A model generated the notes under the pieces. That model did no database searches. It saw nothing but the letters and a program-made list of their open reading frames with translations, and had not been told where the DNA came from. From NCBI RefSeq assembly GCF_019431355.1, contig NZ_CP080269.1, positions 3,562,501 to 3,626,500 on the forward strand: a stretch of DNA of 64,000 nucleotides, read 5' to 3'. Every line of letters begins with the position of its first letter. Positions within the stretch are counted from its first letter, which is position 1. This document shows, piece after piece, positions 18,953 through 27,306 of this stretch. The position numbers were made by a program, and so were the translations under genes. The DNA comes from Paenibacillus sp. R14(2021). Lineage in GTDB: Bacteria > Bacillota > Bacilli > Paenibacillales > Paenibacillaceae.

Positions 18953-20956
18953 CTACAGGCCCAGCTCCGCTTTAAGCTCAAGCAGCGCGTCTCGCAGCTC
19001 CGCAGCACGTTCGAACTGCAGGCTCTTCGCCGCTTCCTTCATTTCCGCTTCCAGCCGTTGCAGCAGCGACTGACGTTCTTTCTTCGACATCTTATCGACG
19101 CCTACGCCGGTCAGATAATCGCTCTTCTGTTCGGCCGCTTTGGTCGCTTCAATGACGTCATGTACCTTCTTGCGGATCGTCTGCGGCGTGATGCCATGGG
19201 CTTCGTTATAAGCCATTTGAATCGTACGCCGCCGCTCCGTCTCGCTGATGGCTTTGGCCATAGAATCCGTAATCTTATCACCGTACAGAATAACGCGGCC
19301 CTCGGCGTTCCGCGCGGCGCGCCCTATCGTTTGAATCAAGGAGCGCTCTGAACGGAGGAACCCTTCTTTATCCGCGTCCAGAATCGCAACAAGCGATACT
19401 TCCGGCAAATCCAAGCCCTCCCGCAGCAGGTTGATCCCGACAAGCACATGGAAAGTCCCTATCCGCAGGTCCCGCAAAATCGCGAGCCGCTCCAGCGTCT
19501 TGATATCCGAGTGCAAATATCGCACTTTAATGCCGACGTCCTTCAGATAATCCGTCAGGTCTTCCGACATTTTCTTCGTGAGCGTAGTGACGAGCACACG
19601 CTCATCCTTGGCAATCCGGTCGCGGATCTCCGCGAGCAGATCATCGATCTGTCCCTTCGTCTTGCGAACCTCGATGATCGGATCGAGCAGCCCGGTTGGC
19701 CGGATAATCTGCTGCACCATCTCCGGACACAGCTCAAGCTCGTAGGGGCCGGGCGTTGCCGATACATAGATCGCCTGCTTTACTTTCTTCTCGAACTCTT
19801 CGAAGCGGAGCGGCCGATTGTCCATGGCAGACGGCAAGCGGAACCCATGGTCCACAAGCACTTCTTTCCGTGCGCGGTCACCGTTGTACATCGCCCGAAT
19901 CTGCGGAATGGTGACATGCGACTCGTCGATGACGACAAGCATATCGTCAGGGAAATAGTCCATCAGCGTATAAGGCGTCGCGCCCCGCTCGCGGAACGTC
20001 AGCGGCCCCGAATAGTTCTCGATCCCGCTGCAGAAGCCCATCTCCTGCATCATCTCCAGATCGTAGCGCGTACGCTGCTCCAGCCGCTGCAGCTCCAAAA
20101 GCTTGCCCTGCTCGCGGAATTCCGCAAGACGCTCTTCCAGCTCTGCCTCGATGTTCTTGATCGCCACCTTCATCGTGTCCTCGTGGGTAACGAAGTGAGA
20201 TGCCGGGAAAATCGCGACATGGTCACGTTCGCCGACGATCTCGCCCGTCAGCACATCGATCTCCGTTATGCGTTCGATCTCATCGCCGAACAGCTCCACG
20301 CGCATGGCACGCTCATTATTGGCAACAGGGAATATCTCGATAATATCGCCGCGCACACGGAACGTGCCTCGTATAAAGTTAATATCATTGCGCTGATATT
20401 GGATGTCGACCAGTTTATGAAGGATGGCATCTCGCGACTTCTCCATGCCGACCCGCAGGCTGAGCACCAAATTTCCATACTCAATCGGCGAACCGAGGCC
20501 GTAAATGCACGATACGCTCGCCACGATGATGACATCCCGCCGCTCAAACAGCGAGCTCGTCGCGGAGTGGCGCAGTTTATCAATCTCGTCGTTGATGCTG
20601 GAATCCTTCTCGATAAACGTATCCGAGGACGGGATGTACGCTTCAGGCTGATAATAGTCATAATAGCTGACGAAATAAGAGACGGCGTTGTCCGGGAAAA
20701 ACTCCTTGAACTCGCTGCACAGCTGCGCCGCGAGCGTCTTGTTATGCGCAATGACCAGCGTCGGCCGGTTGAGCTTCGCGATCGTATTCGCGATCGTATA
20801 CGTCTTCCCTGTACCCGTCGCGCCGAGCAGCGTCTGATGCACCGCTCCTGCATGCACACCATCGACGAGCTCCAGAATCGCCTGGGGCTGATCGCCCTGC
20901 GGTGTATATTCCGACTTCAGCTCAAAAAGCCTTCCCTGTTTCTCACGTTCAACCAT
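18953..20956 (-). CDS. uvrB: Excinuclease ABC subunit B, UvrB
   Basis: Central helicase-like damage-verification subunit of nucleotide excision repair. It receives DNA from UvrA and recruits UvrC. Walker A is GATGTGKT, the beta-hairpin region is [17 protein letters not shown], and motif II is VVIDESH. Helicase domain 2 has [23 protein letters not shown] and [11 protein letters not shown]-terminal UVR coiled motif ([25 protein letters not shown]) would bind UvrC. The start taken is the ATG at 20956 ([15 protein letters not shown]) with GGGGTG 9 nt upstream. The frame stays open 20 codons further up, but those residues are basic and unlike the family. 667 aa. Confidence 0.96.
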   Translation of the reverse strand: MVEREKQGRLFELKSEYTPQGDQPQAILELVDGVHAGAVHQTLLGATGTGKTYTIANTIAKLNRPTLVIAHNKTLAAQLCSEFKEFFPDNAVSYFVSYYDYYQPEAYIPSSDTFIEKDSSINDEIDKLRHSATSSLFERRDVIIVASVSCIYGLGSPIEYGNLVLSLRVGMEKSRDAILHKLVDIQYQRNDINFIRGTFRVRGDIIEIFPVANNERAMRVELFGDEIERITEIDVLTGEIVGERDHVAIFPASHFVTHEDTMKVAIKNIEAELEERLAEFREQGKLLELQRLEQRTRYDLEMMQEMGFCSGIENYSGPLTFRERGATPYTLMDYFPDDMLVVIDESHVTIPQIRAMYNGDRARKEVLVDHGFRLPSAMDNRPLRFEEFEKKVKQAIYVSATPGPYELELCPEMVQQIIRPTGLLDPIIEVRKTKGQIDDLLAEIRDRIAKDERVLVTTLTKKMSEDLTDYLKDVGIKVRYLHSDIKTLERLAILRDLRIGTFHVLVGINLLREGLDLPEVSLVAILDADKEGFLRSERSLIQTIGRAARNAEGRVILYGDKITDSMAKAISETERRRTIQMAYNEAHGITPQTIRKKVHDVIEATKAAEQKSDYLTGVGVDKMSKKERQSLLQRLEAEMKEAAKSLQFERAAELRDALLELKAELGL

Positions 20957-21116
20957 AAATGCATACACCCCAATCCTACGTCTTCTATGAAAAGGCCTAT
21001 TAAATGGTATGCCCATATGCGAGCTGGATGAAACAGCCCGCTCCGTTCTTATATTCCTCTGTATGTGATCGCTGCGAATGATTGCTAGATTTCATAATCG
21101 TTAACGAGAAACATAA

Positions 21117-21128
21117 GAATATGTGTTC
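21117..21128 (-). promoter_or_regulatory. LexA (DinR)-like SOS box upstream of uvrBA
   Basis: Minus-strand GAACACATATTC matches the Gram-positive LexA core GAAC-N4-GTTC with one mismatch (ATTC for GTTC). It begins about 12 nt downstream of the -10 hexamer, a position able to block transcription. uvrB is SOS-controlled in Bacillus. The flanking C and G of the full consensus are absent. Confidence 0.45.
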
Positions 21129-21140
21129 CCATACCCGTTT

Positions 21141-21169
21141 ATTATACCGTTTTAGCGTGAGCGTTGCAA
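21141..21169 (-). promoter_or_regulatory. SigA-type promoter of uvrBA
   Basis: Minus-strand TTGCAA, a 17-nt spacer and a perfect TATAAT. It leaves a leader of about 175 nt before uvrB. No riboswitch-like structure is evident in that leader. Confidence 0.75.
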
Positions 21170-21193
21170 TGAAAGGTTGATGTTTCCTCCCGT

Positions 21194-21237
21194 ACAAAAA
21201 CACCCCGGTCTGCGTCATCGCTGACGCAGCCGGGGCA
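21194..21237 (-). terminator. Intrinsic terminator after the PDZ membrane protein gene
   Basis: Minus-strand stem CCCCGGCTGCGTCA paired with TGACGCAGACCGGGG (one bulge), a four-base loop, then TTTTTG. It begins 24 nt past the stop codon. Confidence 0.88.
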
Positions 21238-21260
21238 TTCCAAGCGGAACCTCCGCCTGC

Positions 21261-22565
21261 TTATAAGGATGTGGATGTCGGCGCGGAAGCCGCCCGCTGC
21301 CGTGACTTCGCCGTCCGCCTGCGCAACAGATCGAACAGGGAAGCCGGGGAAGCCGCGGCATAATAACCCGCTTTCTCATCCGGCGCCAGCACGACGCCAA
21401 GCTGATGATGCTCGCCGGCATAGCGCGCACGCTGAACGAATTTGACCTGATCCTCGTAGTTAAGCACTTCCAGCTTGCAGAAGGCCGAATTGATATGAAG
21501 CGCGGCATACAGCTCGTCCTTGGTATGTACGCGAACGCCATTGACCTTGTGAATAATTTCTCCAGGCAGCAGTCCCATCGCCTCCGCGGGCGTTCCCGGA
21601 ATGACGGCCAATATGCGCAAGCCGCGGCCATCATGCACGTATAGCGGCGTATGGGCTTCCTCCCGGTAATAACTGACGGCGACCAGCGCCTCGTGAACCA
21701 GCAGCGCGCACAACGCGGCGACCAGCATGAGCGGCGGCCAGAACGAAGCAGCGACTGCCGCTGCGCCAAGCACGATGCCGTAGTACAGCAGACCTCTCGA
21801 TGCGCTGCGGGCTTTGGCCCCCGGCAGCATCGTACGCGTCAACTCCGTGAACCCGAGCATCATCGGAAATCCGATCATCGAAATGCCATGACTCCAATCC
21901 GATCCTCCGCCAAGCAGCAGCGACCAGGGCAGGTTTACGTCTCCTCCCCCCGAAACCGCGGGAACCAGCAGCAGCATTGGGACCGGCCAGTAGGCCTGCA
22001 GCATGAAGCCGCCCACCAGCTTGCCGCGCTTGCCTTCCAGAAAGAGCGGACTTGCAAACCGCGCCCCCTGCCAGCGCACCAGAATACCCTCCGCGATATG
22101 CATCAGCGCCACAAGGACGAGCAGCCCCGGAATATCGAGATGGGCGAGCGAGCCGGCAGCCGTGCCCAGCCAATCGCTGCGGCCGTCCATCGCCGTCCAG
22201 CCGAGGCACCACTGCAGAACGCCGAGTAAGCCCGCACTGTACGCGAAACATAAATACCGAACGCGGATAAACACGAGCAAGGCAGCGGTTCCCCACAGCC
22301 ACAGCACCGCTTCGTCCGTCACGGAAACACCGAGAAACAAGCTGACAACCGAGAGCAGCACGCCGACGGCAAGGCCTGCCAGCACCGTCCGGACCAGTTG
22401 ATTGGGCCAAGCATGCAGCCGAACGTGAAACAGCTTCCGTTCCAGCCTCGTCTGCCGCAAATATTGAAGCATGATCAGCAGTACACCGATATAGTAAAAC
22501 GGCGACAACAGCAGGCTTAGCGCCGCTGAGCCCGCAAGACGAAGCACATCCATAGCTGTGTCCAA
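21261..22565 (-). CDS. Polytopic membrane protein with C-terminal PDZ domain (MinJ/SwrAB-like)
   Basis: 434 aa. About eight hydrophobic segments fill residues 10-295 (for example LVRTVLAGLAVGVLLSVVSL and the last pair around LLYYGIVLGAAAVAASF). A PDZ domain at about 300-390 has the GLRILAVIPGTPAEAMG binding-loop region and GEIIHKVNG. The tail is basic and low-complexity. The start is a TTG at 22565 with GGAGG 7 nt upstream. The next ATG is too far from the site. In B. subtilis the gene between ctpB and uvrB is minJ/swrAB, with the same architecture, whose product bridges DivIVA and MinD and affects swarming. The same neighbours here support that orthology. Exact function is inferred. Confidence 0.72.
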   Translation of the reverse strand: MDTAMDVLRLAGSAALSLLLSPFYYIGVLLIMLQYLRQTRLERKLFHVRLHAWPNQLVRTVLAGLAVGVLLSVVSLFLGVSVTDEAVLWLWGTAALLVFIRVRYLCFAYSAGLLGVLQWCLGWTAMDGRSDWLGTAAGSLAHLDIPGLLVLVALMHIAEGILVRWQGARFASPLFLEGKRGKLVGGFMLQAYWPVPMLLLVPAVSGGGDVNLPWSLLLGGGSDWSHGISMIGFPMMLGFTELTRTMLPGAKARSASRGLLYYGIVLGAAAVAASFWPPLMLVAALCALLVHEALVAVSYYREEAHTPLYVHDGRGLRILAVIPGTPAEAMGLLPGEIIHKVNGVRVHTKDELYAALHINSAFCKLEVLNYEDQVKFVQRARYAGEHHQLGVVLAPDEKAGYYAAASPASLFDLLRRRTAKSRQRAASAPTSTSL

Positions 22566-22601
22566 ACGATTCCCTCCCTAAGGGTTGGTTCTTCCATCCA
22601 T

Positions 22602-22651
22602 AAAAAAAGAAGGCCGCTCTCCGCAAGCCGCAGAGAGTCAACCTTCTTTCT
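22602..22651 (-). terminator. Intrinsic terminator after the S41 protease gene
   Basis: Minus-strand stem with outer arms AAAGAAGG and CCTTCTTT and an inner arm CTCTCTGCGG-type hairpin, then a T run. It separates the protease gene from the PDZ gene. Confidence 0.85.
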
Positions 22652-22684
22652 ATTCGACGCCAGACGCACATTCTCCTGCCTGCT

Positions 22685-24148
22685 TTATTTCGAGCCGGCA
22701 AGCTTCGCTTTCAGTACGGTGACTGCTTTCAACAGCTGCGTGTCGCTCTTCTCGTCGCGGATTTTCACGATGAGCTGCTCTTCCACTTTCTCCGCCGTCG
22801 CCTTGTCCGTTCTGCCGGTCACCGGCAGCCCTGCTTTCTTCTGGAACGCGCGCACGCTGCTTTCCGTCTCGCTGCTGTAATAGCCGTCTTTGCGGTCGAC
22901 CTTGTAGCCGAGACCCGACAGCATCATCTGCAGGCTCTTCGTATTCTCGTCGATCGTATTCGGCACGAGGGTCTTCTCCTTGGACAAGCGAGCCGCGGTG
23001 TAATAATCCGGCGGCAGCACCTCGACATCCGGCTTAAGCCCTTTCTCATGCACCCAATTGCCAAGCGGTGTCAGCCACTTCGCAATGGTCATTTTGATTA
23101 GGCTTCCGTCTGCCATCACTTTATCGTAGCTGACCTGTACCGTCCCTTTGCCGAACGACGTTTCGCCGATAAGTACGGCATGCGCTTCTTCCTTGAGCGC
23201 CCCCGCGAGCACCTCGGACGCGCTGGCGCTGCCTTTGTTCATCAGCACCGCGACAGGATAAGATTTGCCCTTTCCGGTGGAAACGGTCTTCTCGCGATGA
23301 CCACTCTTATCTTCCACCTGCACGATCGGCTCACCCTCCGGAACGAACGGCTGCGCGACCGAGACGACGACAGGCAGCACGCCGCCGGGATTGCCCCGAA
23401 CGTCGATAACGAGCCCCTTCATGCCCTGCTTCTCCAGCTTGGCCAGTTCCTCGGCGAAACGTTCGCCGGTGTTGAGCGAGAACTGACGAATCTCAATAAC
23501 GCCGATTCCGTCATCGCGCAGATGCGAATAGACGGTTTCGTAATCGATATCGTCCCGCACGATGGTCAGCTGAATGGGCTGCGTCACGCCTGCCCGCTCA
23601 ATGATCAGCTTCACTTTGGACCCCTTCGGTCCGCGGATCTTCGACACGGCATCATTCAACGTCAGTCCGTCCAGCTTCTCTCCGTTAACTGAACGCAGTA
23701 CATCGTTCGGCAAGACGCCAGCGCGCTCTGCCGGAGAACCCTTGATCGCCGATTCGACCGTGATCTTGCCGTCCTTGATCTGTACCCCTGCGCCGATGCC
23801 CGTGAACGAGCCTTCGATGGTTTCGGAGAAGTGCTTCGCCACATCCTTCTCCATATAAACCGAATACGGATCGCCGAGCGCGCCCATCATGCCGTTGACC
23901 GCGCCGTCGAGCACCTTCGTCCGGTTGACATCGCGAAAATATTTGGTCTCGATCAAATCGAGCACCGTATTTAACTTCTTAAGCTCCTTCTCGCTTAACC
24001 CGTTTTGTCCGGACGATGCCGACGAAGCTGCTCTTGCCGTCGTCCCATCGAGCGCGATCATGCGATCCGCAACCGTCAAGGTGACAAGCACGGAAGCCGC
24101 CATCGTAAGCAAAATAAAAGCCGCAACTGTTCGTCCTTTAAAATGCAC
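22685..24148 (-). CDS. S41-family C-terminal processing protease (CtpB-like) with peptidoglycan-binding domain
   Basis: Exported serine protease of 487 aa, anchored by an N-terminal membrane helix (residues 7-27). A PDZ domain (about 110-195, GIGAGVQIKDGKITV to SPAERAGVLPNDVLRSVNG) precedes the protease core. The Ser of KGSASASEVLAGALKE is the likely nucleophile and the Lys of SFGKGTVQ the general base. The last 70 residues form a peptidoglycan-binding domain 1 (LQMMLSGLGYKVDRKDGYYS to AVRAFQ-like SSVRAFQKKAGL). The start is a GTG at 24148 with AAGGGGTG just upstream. The Bacillus orthologue CtpB signals to the forespore protease SpoIVFB in sporulation, a role possible but not shown here. It is downstream of the ftsEX-hydrolase genes. 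Confidence 0.9.
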   Translation of the reverse strand: MHFKGRTVAAFILLTMAASVLVTLTVADRMIALDGTTARAASSASSGQNGLSEKELKKLNTVLDLIETKYFRDVNRTKVLDGAVNGMMGALGDPYSVYMEKDVAKHFSETIEGSFTGIGAGVQIKDGKITVESAIKGSPAERAGVLPNDVLRSVNGEKLDGLTLNDAVSKIRGPKGSKVKLIIERAGVTQPIQLTIVRDDIDYETVYSHLRDDGIGVIEIRQFSLNTGERFAEELAKLEKQGMKGLVIDVRGNPGGVLPVVVSVAQPFVPEGEPIVQVEDKSGHREKTVSTGKGKSYPVAVLMNKGSASASEVLAGALKEEAHAVLIGETSFGKGTVQVSYDKVMADGSLIKMTIAKWLTPLGNWVHEKGLKPDVEVLPPDYYTAARLSKEKTLVPNTIDENTKSLQMMLSGLGYKVDRKDGYYSSETESSVRAFQKKAGLPVTGRTDKATAEKVEEQLIVKIRDEKSDTQLLKAVTVLKAKLAGSK

Positions 24149-24210
24149 CCTAACACCCCTTCATTGAACATGCCTGCTGACCGTAAAGTTTTCACAACTT
24201 CCCTAGTATA

Positions 24211-24252
24211 TGACAAGCCGCACCCAATTATTTACTTCTGGGTACGGCGTCA
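24211..24252 (-). terminator. Hairpin between the M23 gene and ctpB, possible weak terminator
   Basis: Minus-strand TGACGCCGTACCCA pairs with TGGGTGCGGCTTGTCA around a 12-nt loop. There is no strong T run after it, so it could be an attenuating or mRNA-stabilising structure instead. Confidence 0.4.
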
Positions 24253-24289
24253 TCAAGCGGCATGGAGCCCTGCAGGCTCTGCCCGATAT

Positions 24290-25480
24290 TTATTTCAGAT
24301 AAGGTGCCGGATTGACCGGCTCTTGGTTCTTGCGTACTTCGAAGTGGAGATGGTTGCCTGTGGACATGCCCGTGCTGCCGACTTCCGCGATTTTCTGACC
24401 TCGCTTGACGGACTGGCCTTTCGATACTTTGATACCGCCGTCGCGAATATGCCCGTATACCGTCCATAAGCCGCCGCCGTGATCGATAATCACGCAGTTG
24501 CCGTAGTCGCTCCACCACTGGGCGACGATAACGACGCCGGACTCCGCAGCGTAGATCGGCGTGCCCTTCGGAACGGCCATATCCATCCCCGTATGCAGCT
24601 TCCGCCTGCCTGTAACCGGGTGAATCCGGTAGCCGAACGGTGAGCTTAAATGCCAGCTCGCACGAAGAGGCATGCCCAGTTTGCCGCCGGTGTAGTACAC
24701 CTTGATGTTATTCTTCTTCGTCTCGAGATCGGATACTTTCTTCGCGAGCTTAATGAGCAGGTCTTCCTGGTCTTCGCTGATTTCATCCAGCTCGTCCGCT
24801 TGATCCTTGTATTTCAGGACCATAACTTCCTTCTGCTTTTCCTTGTCTTTCAGGAGGCCGTGGTAGTCTGCCAGCTTGCCGTACATGGTTTTGACGTCTG
24901 CCAGCGATTTCTCGACTTCCTTCTTCTTCGCGGCAATGAGCGCCTTGTCTTTCTTGTGGCTTGCCAGAATATCCTGGTCCTGGCCGAGTATAGACGAGAG
25001 CGAATCCATCCGGTCGATGAAATCGCTGAAGCTTGTCGCGCTCAGCAGCACATCGAGGTACGATACGACGCCGTTCGTGTACATAAGACGAATGCGGGAT
25101 TGAAGCAGCTTATCGCGCGTCTTAAGGCGCTTCTCCGCCGCTTCCAGATCTGTTCCGGCCTGCTGCAGCTTCTCCTCGGTCGAATCGATTTGCGACTGCA
25201 CGTTATTCAATTGCCCGCCGACATCGTTGATCTGGGCGACGATCTCATTGACGGATTTCGCCGTCTTCTCTTTCATCTCCATTACGTAAGCTTTGTCTTT
25301 ATCCGCTTGGTTGCGGTTATGTGTAGCCGCGCTCATCTCCGCGCGGACCTGGGCGAGCTCCCTATTGATCTTATCCAGCTGCGAGGAAGCCTCTCCTTGA
25401 TAGGGTTGAAAGATAAATCCCGCAAAAACAACGGTCGCGAGAACAAATAAGCCTTTCTTCACGTTCACGTGTACAGTCAC
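24290..25480 (-). CDS. Murein hydrolase activator EnvC-like protein with M23 domain
   Basis: 396 aa with an N-terminal signal or anchor segment (GLFVLATVVFAGFIF), a long coiled coil (about 35-265) and a C-terminal LytM/M23 domain. The domain keeps HTGMD and HLHFE, the Zn-binding His/Asp and His of active M23 enzymes, so it may itself cut peptide crosslinks, unlike E. coli EnvC. The GTG start directly abuts the ftsX stop, with no intergenic base. In other bacteria FtsEX uses ATP hydrolysis to switch such coiled-coil hydrolases (EnvC, PcsB, CwlO). This gene order makes it the likely FtsX partner. The Gly-Met-Pro-Leu-Arg segment before the catalytic domain is typical of the family. Confidence 0.88.
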   Translation of the reverse strand: MTVHVNVKKGLFVLATVVFAGFIFQPYQGEASSQLDKINRELAQVRAEMSAATHNRNQADKDKAYVMEMKEKTAKSVNEIVAQINDVGGQLNNVQSQIDSTEEKLQQAGTDLEAAEKRLKTRDKLLQSRIRLMYTNGVVSYLDVLLSATSFSDFIDRMDSLSSILGQDQDILASHKKDKALIAAKKKEVEKSLADVKTMYGKLADYHGLLKDKEKQKEVMVLKYKDQADELDEISEDQEDLLIKLAKKVSDLETKKNNIKVYYTGGKLGMPLRASWHLSSPFGYRIHPVTGRRKLHTGMDMAVPKGTPIYAAESGVVIVAQWWSDYGNCVIIDHGGGLWTVYGHIRDGGIKVSKGQSVKRGQKIAEVGSTGMSTGNHLHFEVRKNQEPVNPAPYLK

Positions 25481-26398
25481 CTACACTTTCAAATATCTAC
25501 GGACGGACAAGGTGCTTCCCCAAATGCCGATCAGCGTGCCGAGCGCCAGCGTAATCGCCGATACTTCAAGACCCGCTTCCTTCAGCGTGACCAGCTTAAT
25601 CATCATTAGGCCCAGTTCGAACTGCGACACTTCAACGAGCTGCGAGTAGCCAAATAGCAGCAGCGCGATCGTGATGGCAGAGCCCATCAGGCCGATCAAT
25701 GCGCCTTCTATGAAAAATGGCCAGCGGATAAAATTGTTCGTTGCCCCGACGAGCTTCATGATGCCGATTTCGCGGCGGCGCGCGAGAATGGTCATTTTGA
25801 TCGTATTGGAGATCAGGAACATGGCCGTCAGGCCCAGCCCTGCAACGATAACTAGCCCGATGTTGCGGACCGCGTTCGTAATTCGGAAGAGCTTCTCGAC
25901 GGTGCCCTTCCCGTACTTCACGCTCGTAATCGGCTTCGTCGCATCTGCAGCACTGATGGCCTCGATCTGCTTCGCGGCGAATGCGATCTTCTGCGGATCG
26001 AATACTTCGACGGTAAAGGAGTCCGGCAGCGGATTGTTGGCTTTATCGTAGCCTTCAAGCAATTCTGTACCGTCCGCGCCGATGTTCTTGCGCAAATCCT
26101 CCAGACCTTGCTCCTTGGATACGAATTCGACCTTGCTTACTTCTGGAATGTTGCCGATCGCGTTCTTCAGCTCATTGATTTTGGCTTCCGGGGTGCCCAG
26201 CTGCAGATAGACACGCACCTGTACCTGGCTCTCGATCTGGTCGGCCAATATGTTGACGTTCAGTGCAAGCAGCAGGAAAACGCCGAGAATGAACAGCGAA
26301 ATGACGATGGAACTGACAGATGCGAAGGTCATCCAGCCGTTACGTACAATATTCTTCAAACCCTCGCGCAGATGGCGTAGAAGGGTGCTAGCTTTCAT
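25481..26398 (-). CDS. ftsX: Cell-division ABC transporter permease FtsX
   Basis: 305-aa membrane partner of FtsE. One N-terminal helix (about 25-48) is followed by an extracellular loop of about 115 residues (VYLQLGTPEAKINELKNAI to DSFTVEVFDP), then three helices with the conserved RRREIGIMKLVGATNNFIRWPF loop, as in FtsX. It probably transmits ATP hydrolysis to the M23 protein encoded next. The ATG overlaps ftsE by 11 nt, showing translational coupling. Confidence 0.95.
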   Translation of the reverse strand: MKASTLLRHLREGLKNIVRNGWMTFASVSSIVISLFILGVFLLLALNVNILADQIESQVQVRVYLQLGTPEAKINELKNAIGNIPEVSKVEFVSKEQGLEDLRKNIGADGTELLEGYDKANNPLPDSFTVEVFDPQKIAFAAKQIEAISAADATKPITSVKYGKGTVEKLFRITNAVRNIGLVIVAGLGLTAMFLISNTIKMTILARRREIGIMKLVGATNNFIRWPFFIEGALIGLMGSAITIALLLFGYSQLVEVSQFELGLMMIKLVTLKEAGLEVSAITLALGTLIGIWGSTLSVRRYLKV

Positions 26399-27074
26399 AG
26401 CCGTACTCTCCTCTCACTTCATCGCGCACGATCGTTCCGTTCTCGATGGCGATGACGCGTTTGCGGAGCGTATTGACGATCTCTTTGTTATGCGTAGCCA
26501 TGATGATGGTCGTGCCGCGAAAATTAATCTCTTCCAGCAGGTTCATAATGCCCCAGGATGTCTCGGGGTCCAGGTTGCCGGTAGGCTCGTCCGCTACGAT
26601 CACGGCCGGGTTGTTCACGATGGCGCGGGCGATGGCCACGCGCTGCTGCTCGCCGCCGGAGAGCTGCTGCGGAAAACTCGCATGCTTCCCGCGAAGTCCG
26701 ACAAGCTCCAGCACCTCCATGGTGCGTTTCTTGATCATCCGCCTCGGCGCCTCGATGACTTCCATTGCAAATGCGATATTCTCGTAAACGGTTAGCTTTG
26801 GAAGCAGCCTGTAATCTTGAAAGATGACGCCGATATTGCGGCGGACAAACGGGATCTTCCTCGGCTTCAGCTTGCCAATGTTAAAGCCGTTGACGGAAAT
26901 CTGCCCTTTGGTTGGAACCTCTTCCCGGTAAATCAATTTCATGAAGGTGGATTTCCCTGCTCCGGAAGGTCCTACCAAGTAAACGAATTCATTACGGTCT
27001 ATACGAACAGAAACGCCGCGGAGCGCATGAGTGCCGTCAGCGTACGTTTTCCAAATATCCTGCAATTCGATCAC
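26388..27074 (-). CDS. ftsE: Cell-division ABC transporter ATPase FtsE
   Basis: 228-aa ATPase of the FtsEX complex at the membrane. Walker [10 protein letters not shown] (near residue 36), Q-loop FQDYRLLP, signature [15 protein letters not shown], Walker [14 protein letters not shown] and switch His in MATHNKEIV are all present. It starts with GTG at 27074, with AGGAT about 9 nt upstream. It heads the ftsE-ftsX-M23 unit, divergent from the VanW gene. I could not define its promoter with confidence in 27075-27306. Confidence 0.96.
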   Translation of the reverse strand: MIELQDIWKTYADGTHALRGVSVRIDRNEFVYLVGPSGAGKSTFMKLIYREEVPTKGQISVNGFNIGKLKPRKIPFVRRNIGVIFQDYRLLPKLTVYENIAFAMEVIEAPRRMIKKRTMEVLELVGLRGKHASFPQQLSGGEQQRVAIARAIVNNPAVIVADEPTGNLDPETSWGIMNLLEEINFRGTTIIMATHNKEIVNTLRKRVIAIENGTIVRDEVRGEYGYES

Positions 27075-27306
27075 AATATCACATCCTGTAGGTAGTCAGC
27101 TTTTAGATATTCGACATAATGACGCTAAATCCTCTACCAAAGTCCCACTTTCTGCATTTTTCATAATTCTCATGATGGGAATCGGCGATGACGGCTGGAA
27201 AAACCGTATATTTTTCGACAAACGTTCGGATGAAAGAAACTTTTAGAAAGAAACCGAATGACACCGCATATACATGAAAGAATCCCCGCCAAGGAGTTGA
27301 CTCGCA

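Noticed and set aside
19448-21031. A 527-codon plus-strand frame opposite uvrB
   Set aside because: Arg/His/Leu-rich shadow of uvrB on the opposite strand, with no start context. uvrB is certain here.
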